Shown: positions 1-8,460 of the stretch, one piece after another
Layout of the letters: every line of letters begins with the position of its first letter
How positions within the stretch are numbered: position 1 is the first letter of the stretch
Origin: Deltaproteobacteria bacterium
GTDB lineage: Bacteria; Myxococcota_A; UBA9160; UBA4427
Assembly: GCA_002719955.1 (NCBI GenBank)
Contig: PBFW01000005.1
Coordinates: forward strand, 79,545-143,544
Reading direction: 5' to 3'
DNA: 64,000 bases
Made by a program: the position numbers and the translations under genes
Notes under the pieces: model-generated
The model's database searches: none
Told to the model about the DNA's origin: nothing
Seen by the model: the letters and a program-made list of their open reading frames with translations, nothing else

Positions 1-2
1 AA

Positions 3-107
3 TTCGAGCGACTCGAGGTCGTGCCCGCGGCGTTGGGTGAAGAGCTGCCCCAGCGCGCCGGGCTCGCAGTGGCGTTGCACGGCGTCCCGAGAACGGCCAC
101 GCCCTAG
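3..107 (+). CDS. C-terminal fragment of a gene cut by the window edge (possibly ROK-family sugar kinase)
   Basis: An open frame enters from the left edge and stops at TAG 105-107, giving 34 residues that include the segment VPAALGEELPQRAGLAVAL. The pattern 'alanine-leucine-glycine, then Ala/Gly/Leu-rich helix' resembles the end of ROK-family glucokinase-like proteins, but too little is present for a firm call. The frame is convergent with tgt, and the two genes share the palindrome CTAG, which supplies a TAG stop on each strand. It could also be a chance open frame. Confidence 0.35.
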   Translation, partial: FERLEVVPAALGEELPQRAGLAVALHGVPRTATP

Positions 108-1252
108 CGCTGGCGGGCGTCGATCTCTTCGATCTCGCGGTGCAACGCCTCGAAGCGACCCGCTTCGATGGCCGATCGTGCTCGCTCGAGAAGCTTCAAG
201 TAATACGTGAGGTTATGGAGTGCAGCGAGGCGAGGGCCGAGGGCTTCTCCGATCTTGATGAGATGGCGCAGATAGCCCCGGCTATGATTCTGGCAGGCGG
301 GACACGCGCAGTGCGGGTCGATGGCCCGATCATCTCTGGCAAAGCCTGCGTTGCGTAGGTGGAGCGTGCCCTGCGACGAATAGACCAGACCGTGGCGTCC
401 GTTTCGCGTCGGGACGACGCAGTCGAAGAGGTCGACGCCCGCGGCGACTCCGTCGAGCAGGTCGATCGGGCGGCCGAGCCCCATCAGATAACGAGGCCGA
501 TCCCGGGGCAGGGATGAATTCGCGGTGGCGATGGCGCCCCGGCGTTCCTCGCGGGTTTCGCCCAGGCCGAGCCCGCCGTGGGCGTAGCCCTCGAAGTCGA
601 GTTGGGCGGTCGCGTCTGCGCTCTGCCGTCGCAGGCGTTCCGAGGCACCGCCCTGGACGATCGCGAAGACCGCCTGGGAGGCTTTTCTACGCGCCTTCTG
701 TGAACGCTCCGCCCATCGAAGGGTCCGCTCCACCGCGCGCTCCAGGGCGCGGGGCTCGGTTCGCCCGTCGTCGGCGTCCCCGATCGGGATGCATTCGTCG
801 AGGACCATCGCGATATCGGACCCGAGGCGTTCTTGAATCCGGATCGCGCTCTCCGGCGTGAGGGTTCGCCGCTGCCCGTCCAGCGGGGACGTGAAGGTGA
901 CGCCCTGCTCGTCGATCTTGGCGCGATCGGAGAGCGACGTGACCTGGAAACCGCCGCTGTCGGTGAGCCAGGGGCCCGACCAACCCGTGAATCCATGCAG
1001 CCCCCCGAGCGCCTCGACGGTCTCCTCCCCCGGTCGTTCATGCAGGTGGTAGGTATTCGAGAGCAGGATCTGGGCGCCGGCCTCAGCCAGCTCAGCCGCG
1101 CTGATCCCGCGCACGGCGCCGAAAGTGGCGACGGGCATGAACGTCGGGGTCTCGACGATGCCATGCGGGGTCGCCAGCCGTCCGCGCCTGGCGAGCCCAT
1201 CCTGAGCGAGTATTTCGATCCCGAAGTCGGTCGCCATCGATCCCGATCCCAT
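104..1252 (-). CDS. tgt: Queuine/preQ1 tRNA-guanine transglycosylase
   Basis: This enzyme exchanges guanine-34 of GUN-anticodon tRNAs for the queuosine precursor preQ1. About 382 residues, a normal bacterial length. Visible signatures are the substrate-binding LTDSGGFQV block near residue 100, DECIP, the GGLGLGE segment, the nucleophile region FDCVVPTR, and the zinc site CACPACQNHSRGYLRH near residue 315. The frame opens at GTG 1255, but ATG 1252 overlaps the queA stop as TGATG, a translational-coupling arrangement, so 1252 is preferred; ATG 1237 is an alternative. The conserved stretch after FDCVVPTR reads NGRHG, whereas many homologues have NARNG. It is the last gene of the GHL10-queA-tgt operon. 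Confidence 0.96.
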   Translation of the reverse strand: MGSGSMATDFGIEILAQDGLARRGRLATPHGIVETPTFMPVATFGAVRGISAAELAEAGAQILLSNTYHLHERPGEETVEALGGLHGFTGWSGPWLTDSGGFQVTSLSDRAKIDEQGVTFTSPLDGQRRTLTPESAIRIQERLGSDIAMVLDECIPIGDADDGRTEPRALERAVERTLRWAERSQKARRKASQAVFAIVQGGASERLRRQSADATAQLDFEGYAHGGLGLGETREERRGAIATANSSLPRDRPRYLMGLGRPIDLLDGVAAGVDLFDCVVPTRNGRHGLVYSSQGTLHLRNAGFARDDRAIDPHCACPACQNHSRGYLRHLIKIGEALGPRLAALHNLTYYLKLLERARSAIEAGRFEALHREIEEIDARQR

Positions 1253-2400
1253 CACGCGCCCTGCGCCGCACCCGGTCGGGGTGTGATCAGCATGGCGTCG
1301 CCGTAGGAGTAGAAGCGGTATCCGGCCCCGATCGCGTGACGATAAGCGGCCAGGAGCGACTCGCGTCCGACGAAGGCCGCGACCAGTAGCAGCAGGGACG
1401 ACCTGGGCAGATGAAAATTCGTCAGCAGGGCGTCGACGACGCGAAAGGGCGCGCCGCCCGGTCGCATGAAGAGCCGCGTCTGGCCTCGGCCGGCCGCGAG
1501 CTGCCCCTGGTCATCGCAACAGCTCTCGAGTACCCGCGCCGTCGTGGTTCCGACCGCCACGATCCGCCCGCCGGCCCCACGCGTTCGGGCGATCGCCTCG
1601 GCGGTCGCCGACGGCAACTCGTAGACCTCGGCGTGCAGCCGACCGGACTGGAGGGCCTCTGCATCGAGGGGCCGAAAGGTGCCCGCGCCCACGTGCAATA
1701 CGACCTCGGCGATCGATGTGCCGCCCGATCGAAGTGCGTCGAAGAGTTCGGACGTGAAGTGGAGCCCCGCCGTCGGGGCCGCGATCGCTCCCGGTGCGCG
1801 CGCGTATACCGTCTGATAACGCTCGAGATCCTCGTCGCCAGGCTGTGAGGCGTCGCGCCGGATATAGGGCGGCAGGGGGGCCTCGCCCAGGGCATAGGGG
1901 TCGCTGCCGGGCGCGAAGCGCAGGCTGACCTCGCCGCGATCATGGATCGCCTCGACGCGCGCCGGATTCCCGGGTGATCGCCCGAGCACCAGTTCGAGGC
2001 CGACGCGCACGCGACCGGTGCATTTCAGGAGCGCGCGAAAGCGGGGGCCGCGTCCGTCGGGGGATTCGGTCGATCCATCAGCGGCTCGCGAAATCGGCTC
2101 CGCTCCGAGCAGCAGCGCTTCGGCCGCGCCCCCCGTCGCTTTTCGCCCCACCAGGCGGGCCGGCAGGACGCGTGTCGCATTCACGATCAGGAGATCGTTC
2201 GGGCCCAGAAAATGCCTCAGGTCCCGGACCTGGTATTCGCTCTCTGGCGCGAAGAGCGCGCCCGACTCGCGGTCGACGACGAGCAGCCTGGCCGCATCCC
2301 GCTGCGCCAGCGCGTTCTGCGCGATCGACGATTCGGGCAATTCGAAATCGTAGTCGTCGAGGATGGCCAGGGCGTCCTCGTTCGCGAGGGCTGGGCTCAT
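1252..2400 (-). CDS. queA: S-adenosylmethionine:tRNA ribosyltransferase-isomerase
   Basis: QueA transfers and isomerises the ribosyl moiety of SAM onto preQ1-34 tRNA to form epoxyqueuosine, the step after Tgt. The product is 382 residues, typical for the family. Recognisable blocks include the N-terminal YDFELPESSIAQ, the LIVNATRVLPARL strand, the family hallmark APTAGLHFT near residue 210 and the C-terminal LTNFHLPRSSLLLLVAAF. Its ATG overlaps the stop of the upstream lipoprotein gene by four bases (ATGA), and its own stop overlaps the tgt start, so the three genes are probably co-translated. Identification is secure. Confidence 0.96.
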   Translation of the reverse strand: MSPALANEDALAILDDYDFELPESSIAQNALAQRDAARLLVVDRESGALFAPESEYQVRDLRHFLGPNDLLIVNATRVLPARLVGRKATGGAAEALLLGAEPISRAADGSTESPDGRGPRFRALLKCTGRVRVGLELVLGRSPGNPARVEAIHDRGEVSLRFAPGSDPYALGEAPLPPYIRRDASQPGDEDLERYQTVYARAPGAIAAPTAGLHFTSELFDALRSGGTSIAEVVLHVGAGTFRPLDAEALQSGRLHAEVYELPSATAEAIARTRGAGGRIVAVGTTTARVLESCCDDQGQLAAGRGQTRLFMRPGGAPFRVVDALLTNFHLPRSSLLLLVAAFVGRESLLAAYRHAIGAGYRFYSYGDAMLITPRPGAAQGA

Positions 2401-3803
2401 CGCGTCGTCGCCGACCCGGCCAGCGTGTCCACCAGCCCAGGAGCCAGCGAGAGCGCGTCATCGGAAAAGAGCACTTCGCCTCGGAAGGCCAGGGTCCGCA
2501 GGCTGCGCACCTGAGCGGCCGCGCGATCCGGATCTTTGTCGAAGAGCCAGACGCCGAGCCCGGGCCAGATGCGATCGCGCTGGGTCCAGCCGGCGAAGGT
2601 CTCGAGCTGGTAGCGCAGCAGCCGATCGTCGAGGGTGTAGACCATCGGGATCGCGAGGTCGATCGCACCCGTTTCGAGCCAAGCGCGCCAGTCCTGGGCG
2701 AGTGAAAGATAGGCTCGATCGAAATAGGGGATCACCGCCGCCGAGAGCACGAGGCTCGGTGAGACCTGGCGACTCGCCGCCGCGATCTCCTCGACCAGTG
2801 TCGTCACCTGATGACGCCGCCACGCATCCCAGGCCGAGGCTGAGCGAACCGTGCCCGGCGCTGCGCCGTCGATCGGATCGGGGCGTCCGGTTTCCGCTCG
2901 ATACCGGGCCCGGGCTTCCGCGCCATAGCCGAACTCGAGGCCGACCCCGAAACGAGAGCCGGGGCTGAAGGGGAGGACGCCGGGATGCCGGATGTAGTCG
3001 AGGTGGAGTCCGTCGAGTTCGGGATAGCGTTCGAGGAGCCCCCGAAAGGTCGAGACGAGACGTTCCCGCACGACCGCTACGGCGGGGTCGAGGTAGATCC
3101 CGCGCGTGCCCATGCGATAGAAACGTCGGTCGGGTTCCGGCAGGTCGAGGTTGGGATAGTCGAGCAGCGAGCGCCCCAGCCGGTCGACCAGGATCGCGGA
3201 GGGTCCGAGGTCCTCGATCATTCGGGCGTCGAGGCGCGTCGAGAGCGAGAGCACATTGACCCAGGCGTGGACCTTCAGCCCGTCCGCATGGGCCGCGCCG
3301 AGCAACTCGGAGAGGGGGTCCCTGCCGTTGGCAACCAGTCGATCGACAGCGGGGGCGCGCTCGATGTCCGGGCCCGCCGGATAGAAGGCGCGGCCGCCGC
3401 GATAGACCTGGACGAAGAGGTCGGTGGCGCCGAGGCGCTGCGCTCGTTCGAGAAGCGCCGCGATTCGCGTTGGGTCGTCGAGCACGCGAACGCTGCCCTC
3501 GGCGAGCACCCAGAGTCCTCGCGCCGGCGGCGAATAGCTCTCTGCGAAGGCTGCGGACAGGGGTGGCGCGCCGTCGTCGGGGCTCTGCGCAGCGGTTGCG
3601 CGCGTGATTCCCGAAGCCTCTGCCTCGGTCCCTCCCTTCGGAAACTCCCCCGGCGGCCCGTCGTCCGGTGCACAGGCGAGCAAGAGCGCCGCAAGCAGGA
3701 CACCCAAGCCCGCCAGAAGACGAAGAGAACCGGAATGAGTCGGATGGGGTTGCAAAGCGGGCACACGGTAACTTTGCGTGCCCTTCACCTCAATGCATGG
3801 CAC
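2397..3803 (-). CDS. Lipoprotein with glycoside-hydrolase-like GHL10 domain
   Basis: An N-terminal hydrophobic stretch ends in a lipobox (LLLAC), predicting a lipid-anchored envelope protein. The rest matches the GHL10 (DUF187-like) TIM-barrel family: a GLWVLAEG opening, the ATDLFVQVYRGGRAFYP strand, and the GLHLDYIRHPG segment near residue 280, where the family has its conserved acid. GHL10 proteins are thought to act on cell-wall or surface polysaccharide; the substrate is unknown here. The first ATG is 3803; GTG 3764 would give a more usual signal-peptide length (lipobox Cys at residue 31). It lies directly upstream of queA with a four-base overlap, probably by operon convenience rather than shared function. 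Confidence 0.8.
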   Translation of the reverse strand: MPCIEVKGTQSYRVPALQPHPTHSGSLRLLAGLGVLLAALLLACAPDDGPPGEFPKGGTEAEASGITRATAAQSPDDGAPPLSAAFAESYSPPARGLWVLAEGSVRVLDDPTRIAALLERAQRLGATDLFVQVYRGGRAFYPAGPDIERAPAVDRLVANGRDPLSELLGAAHADGLKVHAWVNVLSLSTRLDARMIEDLGPSAILVDRLGRSLLDYPNLDLPEPDRRFYRMGTRGIYLDPAVAVVRERLVSTFRGLLERYPELDGLHLDYIRHPGVLPFSPGSRFGVGLEFGYGAEARARYRAETGRPDPIDGAAPGTVRSASAWDAWRRHQVTTLVEEIAAASRQVSPSLVLSAAVIPYFDRAYLSLAQDWRAWLETGAIDLAIPMVYTLDDRLLRYQLETFAGWTQRDRIWPGLGVWLFDKDPDRAAAQVRSLRTLAFRGEVLFSDDALSLAPGLVDTLAGSATTR

Positions 3804-3916
3804 TCACTCAGGTGACCCGTGCCAGAAATCGGCCGATTGACAGCGGCTCGTGCATGGTCAGAATCATTGGATCCATCCGTGGCGACACGGACAGGGAGTT
3901 GGCGGTGACGAACGTC

Positions 3917-6118
3917 ATGAAGACCTTCGCGATTCGGAGCAGGCGAGCGGGCCCACGATCCTCAGCGATTGCCATGCGGATCGCCGCGTGGACCGCCGTG
4001 CTCTCCATGGCCACCGGCGTCTCTGCCAGCTCCGCCCCCGAGCCGGGCGCCGAGCGGGTCGAGGCGTCGAGCGAGGTGGGGGACGCCGTTGCCCAGCACG
4101 TCGTGCACACGGCCTTGCCCGCGTTCGATGAATTCCTGGGTGGGATGCCAACGCCGCCCGCCGATCGAATCCTGCGGGCCCAGAGCAAATCGCTCCTCGG
4201 AGATCCCGCCGCGCTCTTGCGCGCCGCTGGCCTGGCGATCGAACAGGAGGATTTTTCCCACGCCGACTGGCTCTACGCCCAGCTCTCCGCGCGCCACGCG
4301 ATCATCGGCGATCACGCCGGTTTGCGGCGTGCGCGACTGCAACTCGACATGGGCCGTGCCGAGGAGGCGCGCCAGATCGCCGAACGGACGCTCGCCGACT
4401 TCGCGGAATCTCCGCTGCGCGCCGAGCTGCACGAACTCGTCGGTGAGGCCCTCGTGGCCAGCCGGAACGAGAGCGCTGCGAGGGAGGCCTGGTCGGCCGC
4501 GCTCTCCGATACCCAGGAGGACGTGCAGCGGGCCGCGCTTCTGCGGCGCGTGGCACGCAGCGAGGAACGCTCGGGCGAGGATCGCGCGGCGGCAGTGACC
4601 TGGCGCTTGCTCTGGTATGCCCATCCGGCGAGCGAGGAAGCGAAGCAGGCCAGCCATCGCCTCGATGTCATCGAAGCCCACCTTGGCGAGCAGCTGAGGC
4701 GGGCGAGTGATTGGCGCCGCCGCGGAGACCGGCTCTTTCGCAAGCGCCTGAACGAGGAAGCATTGGCCGCCTACGACCGCGCCCTCGAGATGGGCCTCTC
4801 GGCCTCTGAAACGCGGCGAACCGGCAAACAGCGGGCCCAGACGCTGTTCCGGATGAGGCGCTATCCAGAGGCCGTCAGCGGCTTCGAATCGCTTCCCCAG
4901 ACGGGGGACACGCCGATCTGGCTGGCGCGTTCGATGGCCCGCGCCGATCGCGTGCTCGAGTCGATCGCAGCCTTCGAGAAGGTGGCTCGAAAATCGGGCC
5001 CGAATCGACTCCGCGCCCACTATCTGGCGGCACTCCTGCTCGATGGCCGGGATCGCGACGAAGAGGCCCGTGCTCATTTCAAGGTCCTGGCCGAGGACAA
5101 GGGCGAGAATGGGATGCACCGAGCGGCGCTCTGGCGTCTGGGTTGGAGCGATTTTCGACACGGCCGCTTCGAGCGCGCCGCCCTCCGTTTCGAGGCGCTC
5201 GCCGACGCCACCGCGGATCCGATCGATCGCCTGCGGCCCGTCTACTGGCAGGGTCGCGCCCTCGAGGCCGCTGGGCGGAGTGGAAAAGCACAGCTTCTCT
5301 TCGCGGAGCTCGCCGAGGAATATCCGCTCGCCTACTACGGCTGGCGGGCTCGGGAACGAACCGGTCGCGTCGGACTCGTGCGCCCCGAGCACGTGATTGA
5401 TCCGGGCCGGGCTGCGCTGCCGGCGGGCGCGCTCGAGCGGATTCGAATCCTGATGGAGGCGGGACTCGTCGACGCGGGCGCGGACGAAACGGCGCGTCTG
5501 GTTCGCCGGGCGCGCGGGCTGAACGATCGCATTGCGCTCGCCCGCCTGCTGACGTCCGCAAGAGATTTCAATCGCGCCCAACGGGTCATCGTCGATGCCT
5601 ATACGGCGCCCCTGGCGCGCGGGCCGATCCAGGGGCTCGAGGAACTCTGGCGGTATGCCTGGCCTTCGGCCTATTCGGGACTCGTCGATGCCGCGACCGC
5701 CTCCGACGAGAGCGTCGATCCGGAACTCGTCTATTCCATCATGCGGGAGGAGAGCGGCTATCGGCCCAAGATCATCTCGCCGGTCGGCGCCCGGGGGTTG
5801 CTGCAGATCATGCGGGAGACAGGGGCTCAGTTGGCCGATCGAAGCGGGCGAGCCACTTTCGATCCCGATGATCTATTCGACCCGCGCACGAATATCGAAC
5901 TCGGCTCATTCTATCTCTTCGAATTGAGCAAGATCTTTCCGACCAAGCTCTCGGCCTCGATTGCGAGCTATAACGCCGGTCCACGTGTCGTGTCCGATTG
6001 GGTCGACGAGAACACGCGGCCGGATGATGAGTGGGTCGAATCGATTCCCTACTCGCAGACGCGAGGCTACGTGAAGCGTGTGATGCGCAGCGTCCAGGCC
6101 TACCGGCTGCTCTACTGA
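3917..6118 (+). CDS. Soluble lytic murein transglycosylase (Slt type)
   Basis: This predicted periplasmic enzyme cleaves peptidoglycan glycan strands to 1,6-anhydro products. The product is about 733 residues: a signal-type hydrophobic segment near residues 17-32, a long alpha-helical TPR-like superhelix (repeated A-x-x-x-Y/R helices, residues ~60-600), then a C-terminal SLT domain. In that domain IMREESGY carries the catalytic glutamate (second E), followed by SPVGARGLLQIM and SYNAGPRVVSDWV. This is the Slt70 architecture. The frame is open back to 3668, but ATG 3917 gives the best signal peptide and avoids overlap with the divergent lipoprotein gene; ATG 3854 is an alternative. It appears monocistronic. 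Confidence 0.9.
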   Translation: MKTFAIRSRRAGPRSSAIAMRIAAWTAVLSMATGVSASSAPEPGAERVEASSEVGDAVAQHVVHTALPAFDEFLGGMPTPPADRILRAQSKSLLGDPAALLRAAGLAIEQEDFSHADWLYAQLSARHAIIGDHAGLRRARLQLDMGRAEEARQIAERTLADFAESPLRAELHELVGEALVASRNESAAREAWSAALSDTQEDVQRAALLRRVARSEERSGEDRAAAVTWRLLWYAHPASEEAKQASHRLDVIEAHLGEQLRRASDWRRRGDRLFRKRLNEEALAAYDRALEMGLSASETRRTGKQRAQTLFRMRRYPEAVSGFESLPQTGDTPIWLARSMARADRVLESIAAFEKVARKSGPNRLRAHYLAALLLDGRDRDEEARAHFKVLAEDKGENGMHRAALWRLGWSDFRHGRFERAALRFEALADATADPIDRLRPVYWQGRALEAAGRSGKAQLLFAELAEEYPLAYYGWRARERTGRVGLVRPEHVIDPGRAALPAGALERIRILMEAGLVDAGADETARLVRRARGLNDRIALARLLTSARDFNRAQRVIVDAYTAPLARGPIQGLEELWRYAWPSAYSGLVDAATASDESVDPELVYSIMREESGYRPKIISPVGARGLLQIMRETGAQLADRSGRATFDPDDLFDPRTNIELGSFYLFELSKIFPTKLSASIASYNAGPRVVSDWVDENTRPDDEWVESIPYSQTRGYVKRVMRSVQAYRLLY

Positions 6119-6313
6119 GGGAAACCCCTCGGCCCCGCCTGCGATCTCGTCTCCGCTGACCTGCCGAGCCGTTGCCATGAGCGCGATTCAACCGTGATCG
6201 GCGCCACTTCGGATGGAGAAAATGCTCGTGTGAGGCGTTGAGAACCCTTCCCCGACGACCGATGAGGGAGACTGCTGGCTCGTCCTTCCGGGAGGGGCGC
6301 AGGGAGGTGCCCC

Positions 6314-6754
6314 ATGTCTCTTCGATTGCAAGCGGGCCGCGCGACCGGTTCGATCTTGCTTCTATTGGTCCTGCTCTCGGGAGCCGGGGTCTGGAACTAC
6401 CATCGAAATCTTCAGATCGAGAAGCTGAGTGGGGAAAGGCGGCCCTATGAGAGCTATGCCGTCGCCGATGTCGAAGCGCTACGGGCCGCCTATGCCTCCG
6501 AACTCTATGGCGTTCGGGCCCGATTCGATGCCGCCAAACGCAAGCGGATCCGACCGAAGCGGGATGTCGGGTCGTTCTCCGACAACGTCGCCCAGTTTCA
6601 GCGCACGGCGCAGACCAGTGCGGCGATTCGAGATGCCGCGGCTGGGGTGGCCGATCGACAGGATCAGATCGCCGAACTCGAGCGCGAACTCGATCTCCGC
6701 GAGCGTTTCGGCGTCGGTCTGATGCGCCACGTGAAGCGACTGACCACGATCTAG
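6314..6754 (+). CDS. Small inner-membrane-anchored protein of unknown function
   Basis: A 146-residue protein with one N-terminal transmembrane segment (residues ~11-28, leucine/valine rich), then a charged, mostly helical periplasmic or cytoplasmic region. The C-terminal part (IAELERELDLRERFGVG) looks like a short coiled coil. The start is supported by GGGAGG nine bases before ATG 6314. I do not recognise a family. It lies between the transglycosylase and the convergent histone-like gene and may be transcribed from its own promoter in the 195-base gap. Confidence 0.6.
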   Translation: MSLRLQAGRATGSILLLLVLLSGAGVWNYHRNLQIEKLSGERRPYESYAVADVEALRAAYASELYGVRARFDAAKRKRIRPKRDVGSFSDNVAQFQRTAQTSAAIRDAAAGVADRQDQIAELERELDLRERFGVGLMRHVKRLTTI

Positions 6755-6793
6755 GCGCTCAGTTTCGGGCTCCTCCGCCCGGCCAGGCAGCGT

Positions 6794-7567
6794 TTATACG
6801 ACATCGATCTCCGGCGGTTCCGCGGCGCCATCGGCGTCGGCATCCGTGTCGATGTCGAGACCGCCTGATTCGCCCTCGGTGTCGTCGAACATTTTCTCGG
6901 TCGGCGCGGCCTTCTTGTCCATCGCCATCTCGTCGTCCGGCGCGGCTGCGGTCTCCTCATCGTCCAGCAGTTGCGCCATCGGACGCACGACCTTCGGCTT
7001 CGGCGCACTGGAAACCTGTTTGGCCTCGACCGGCGGCCGATCCTGCTGGTTCAATTCACATTTGGGACAGACCGGCTCTTCCTTGCCCAGATCGTAGAAT
7101 TTGGCGTCGCAACCGAAGCAGATCCATTTGAAACCGAACTTCGGATGTCGCGGGCCGGTGGGCGCGATCGGCTTCTTCGGGCGCGCCTTCTTGGGGCCCT
7201 CAGCGGAACCAGCCGCCTTGCCCCTCTTGCCCGCCTTCTTGGCGGCGGCCTTCTTGGCGGTCTCCTTCGAAGCCGCCTTCTTCGGCGGAACCGTCTTCTT
7301 GGAAGTCGATTTGGCGGCCTTCTTCGTAGAGCCGGCCTTGGCTGTCTTCTTGGCAGCGGCCTTCTTGGCGGTCTCCTTCGGAGCCGTCTTCTTCGGCGCG
7401 GCTTTCTTCTTCGCCTCCTTGGGCTTGGCCGGCTTGCCCTTCTTCTTCTTGGAGGGCTTGGCCGCGGTCTTCTTTGCGGATTTCGCCTTTTTCGCCGGGG
7501 TCTTGGCGGGCTTCTTGGCCGCCTTCTTCGCGGTCTTCTTCGCCGCCTTTTTCTTGCTCGCCGCCAT
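6794..7567 (-). CDS. Histone-H1-like Lys/Ala-rich protein with FYDLN zinc-ribbon and acidic tail
   Basis: Three regions are visible in 257 residues. Residues 1 to ~140 are almost entirely Lys, Ala, Pro, Thr and Ser in KKAAKK/AKKTAKK-type repeats, like bacterial histone-H1-like DNA-binding tails. Residues ~145-185 form a TIGR02300 'FYDLN' domain with CFGC and CPKC pairs around KFYDLGKEEP, a likely zinc ribbon. The C-terminal ~70 residues are acidic (DDEETAAAPDDEMAMD, EGESGGLD). A role in nucleoid binding or transcription is inference; the family has no established function. The basic tail is encoded by internally repeated DNA (see repeat entry). Confidence 0.8.
   Translation of the reverse strand: MAASKKKAAKKTAKKAAKKPAKTPAKKAKSAKKTAAKPSKKKKGKPAKPKEAKKKAAPKKTAPKETAKKAAAKKTAKAGSTKKAAKSTSKKTVPPKKAASKETAKKAAAKKAGKRGKAAGSAEGPKKARPKKPIAPTGPRHPKFGFKWICFGCDAKFYDLGKEEPVCPKCELNQQDRPPVEAKQVSSAPKPKVVRPMAQLLDDEETAAAPDDEMAMDKKAAPTEKMFDDTEGESGGLDIDTDADADGAAEPPEIDVV
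7235..7398. repeat. Internal in-frame direct repeat within the histone-like gene
   Basis: Two imperfect copies of about 53 bases lie at 7235-7287 and 7346-7398, offset by exactly 111 bases (37 codons). They encode ETAKKAAAKK-type blocks of the Lys/Ala tail. Such repeats are prone to expansion or contraction by slippage or recombination. Confidence 0.75.
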
Positions 7568-7770
7568 TCATCCCTCTCCGGGGTCGAGAAAGTCCATTTT
7601 CCTCGTACACAAAGCGACGGTGCTTGTAGCCGTTCAGCGCGTTTCAGGCCAGTCTTCGGGCCCGACTTGGGCAGGAATTGTGGATTGGGTCGAAAAACTC
7701 CCAGTGGTAATCGGGGTGAGGGGAGGGCGGTTTCACATCCTTCGCCGCCGGCATCCAGGCGTCGGGGGCC

Positions 7771-8460
7771 CTATCGCAGATCGCTGCTCACCGGCGTATC
7801 TCGCGTTTCCCGATCCCCAGCGGCCGCGACGGCGGGGAGCTCGGTGCGCGCGAAATGGGAATGGAACACGATCGGATCGACATCGGAGACCGCCGTGATC
7901 TGGATTCGATGCTCTACGCGCAGCGTCTGGTCGCGGTCGTCGACGCGATAGAGATTGGTGCCGTAGGCCTGGCGCTGGCTCCAGTTCACCTGAAGGCCCG
8001 TTTCGGTCCAGGTCCAGGTCGACGAAAAATCTTCGCCGCGAGAATCCGTGAGGATCTCGGGGATATCGTCGAGCCGAACCTGACGCAGGGAATCGCCGCC
8101 CTCGCGGCGGACGACCTCATGCAGGTTTTCGCCGTCCCAGCTGAAACTCATCTCGGGGGGCGGCACCGTCGTCTTCTTGAGGATCCCACTGGCCATCGTA
8201 CGGACGATCCAGGAGAGACTGTCGATGGCGGCCTCGATGCTCCGCAACCGTGAGGCATCCTCGTCGTCATCGGGAATCCGGTCCCAGTGACCGTCATAGA
8301 GCGCTAATTCGGTCGGGCCGGGGGAATCGGGGAGGACGACGCCTTCGTTGGCCTTCGCCACAGGGAGGGTCATGAAGGCCGCGGTCGCGATGAGGCCGGC
8401 GATGAGCGTGGGGCGCAAGCGGAGACAAGAGGGAGAGTGGAGGGAGAATCGCTGCTTCAT
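7771..8460 (-). CDS. Secreted protein of unknown function
   Basis: 229 residues with a clear Sec signal peptide: basic start, hydrophobic LIAGLIATAAFMTLPV, probable cleavage after VAKA near residue 37. The mature part is rich in Trp and alternating polar/hydrophobic strands (SFSWDGENLHEVV, STWTWTETGLQVNW, LRVEHRIQI), suggesting a small beta-barrel or lipocalin-like fold, but I recognise no named family. Its ATG overlaps the stop of the upstream tetR-type gene by four bases, so the two are probably one operon and the regulator may control this envelope protein. Confidence 0.7.
   Translation of the reverse strand: MKQRFSLHSPSCLRLRPTLIAGLIATAAFMTLPVAKANEGVVLPDSPGPTELALYDGHWDRIPDDDEDASRLRSIEAAIDSLSWIVRTMASGILKKTTVPPPEMSFSWDGENLHEVVRREGGDSLRQVRLDDIPEILTDSRGEDFSSTWTWTETGLQVNWSQRQAYGTNLYRVDDRDQTLRVEHRIQITAVSDVDPIVFHSHFARTELPAVAAAGDRETRDTPVSSDLR

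Noticed and set aside
3962..5581. A 539-codon minus-strand open frame opposite the lytic transglycosylase
   Set aside because: It is antisense to a clear Slt protein and has no domain; high GC produces such shadow frames.
7101..7951. Long plus-strand open frames opposite the histone-like gene
   Set aside because: They encode Leu/Phe/Gly-repetitive sequence that is simply the reverse complement of AAG/GCC codon repeats.
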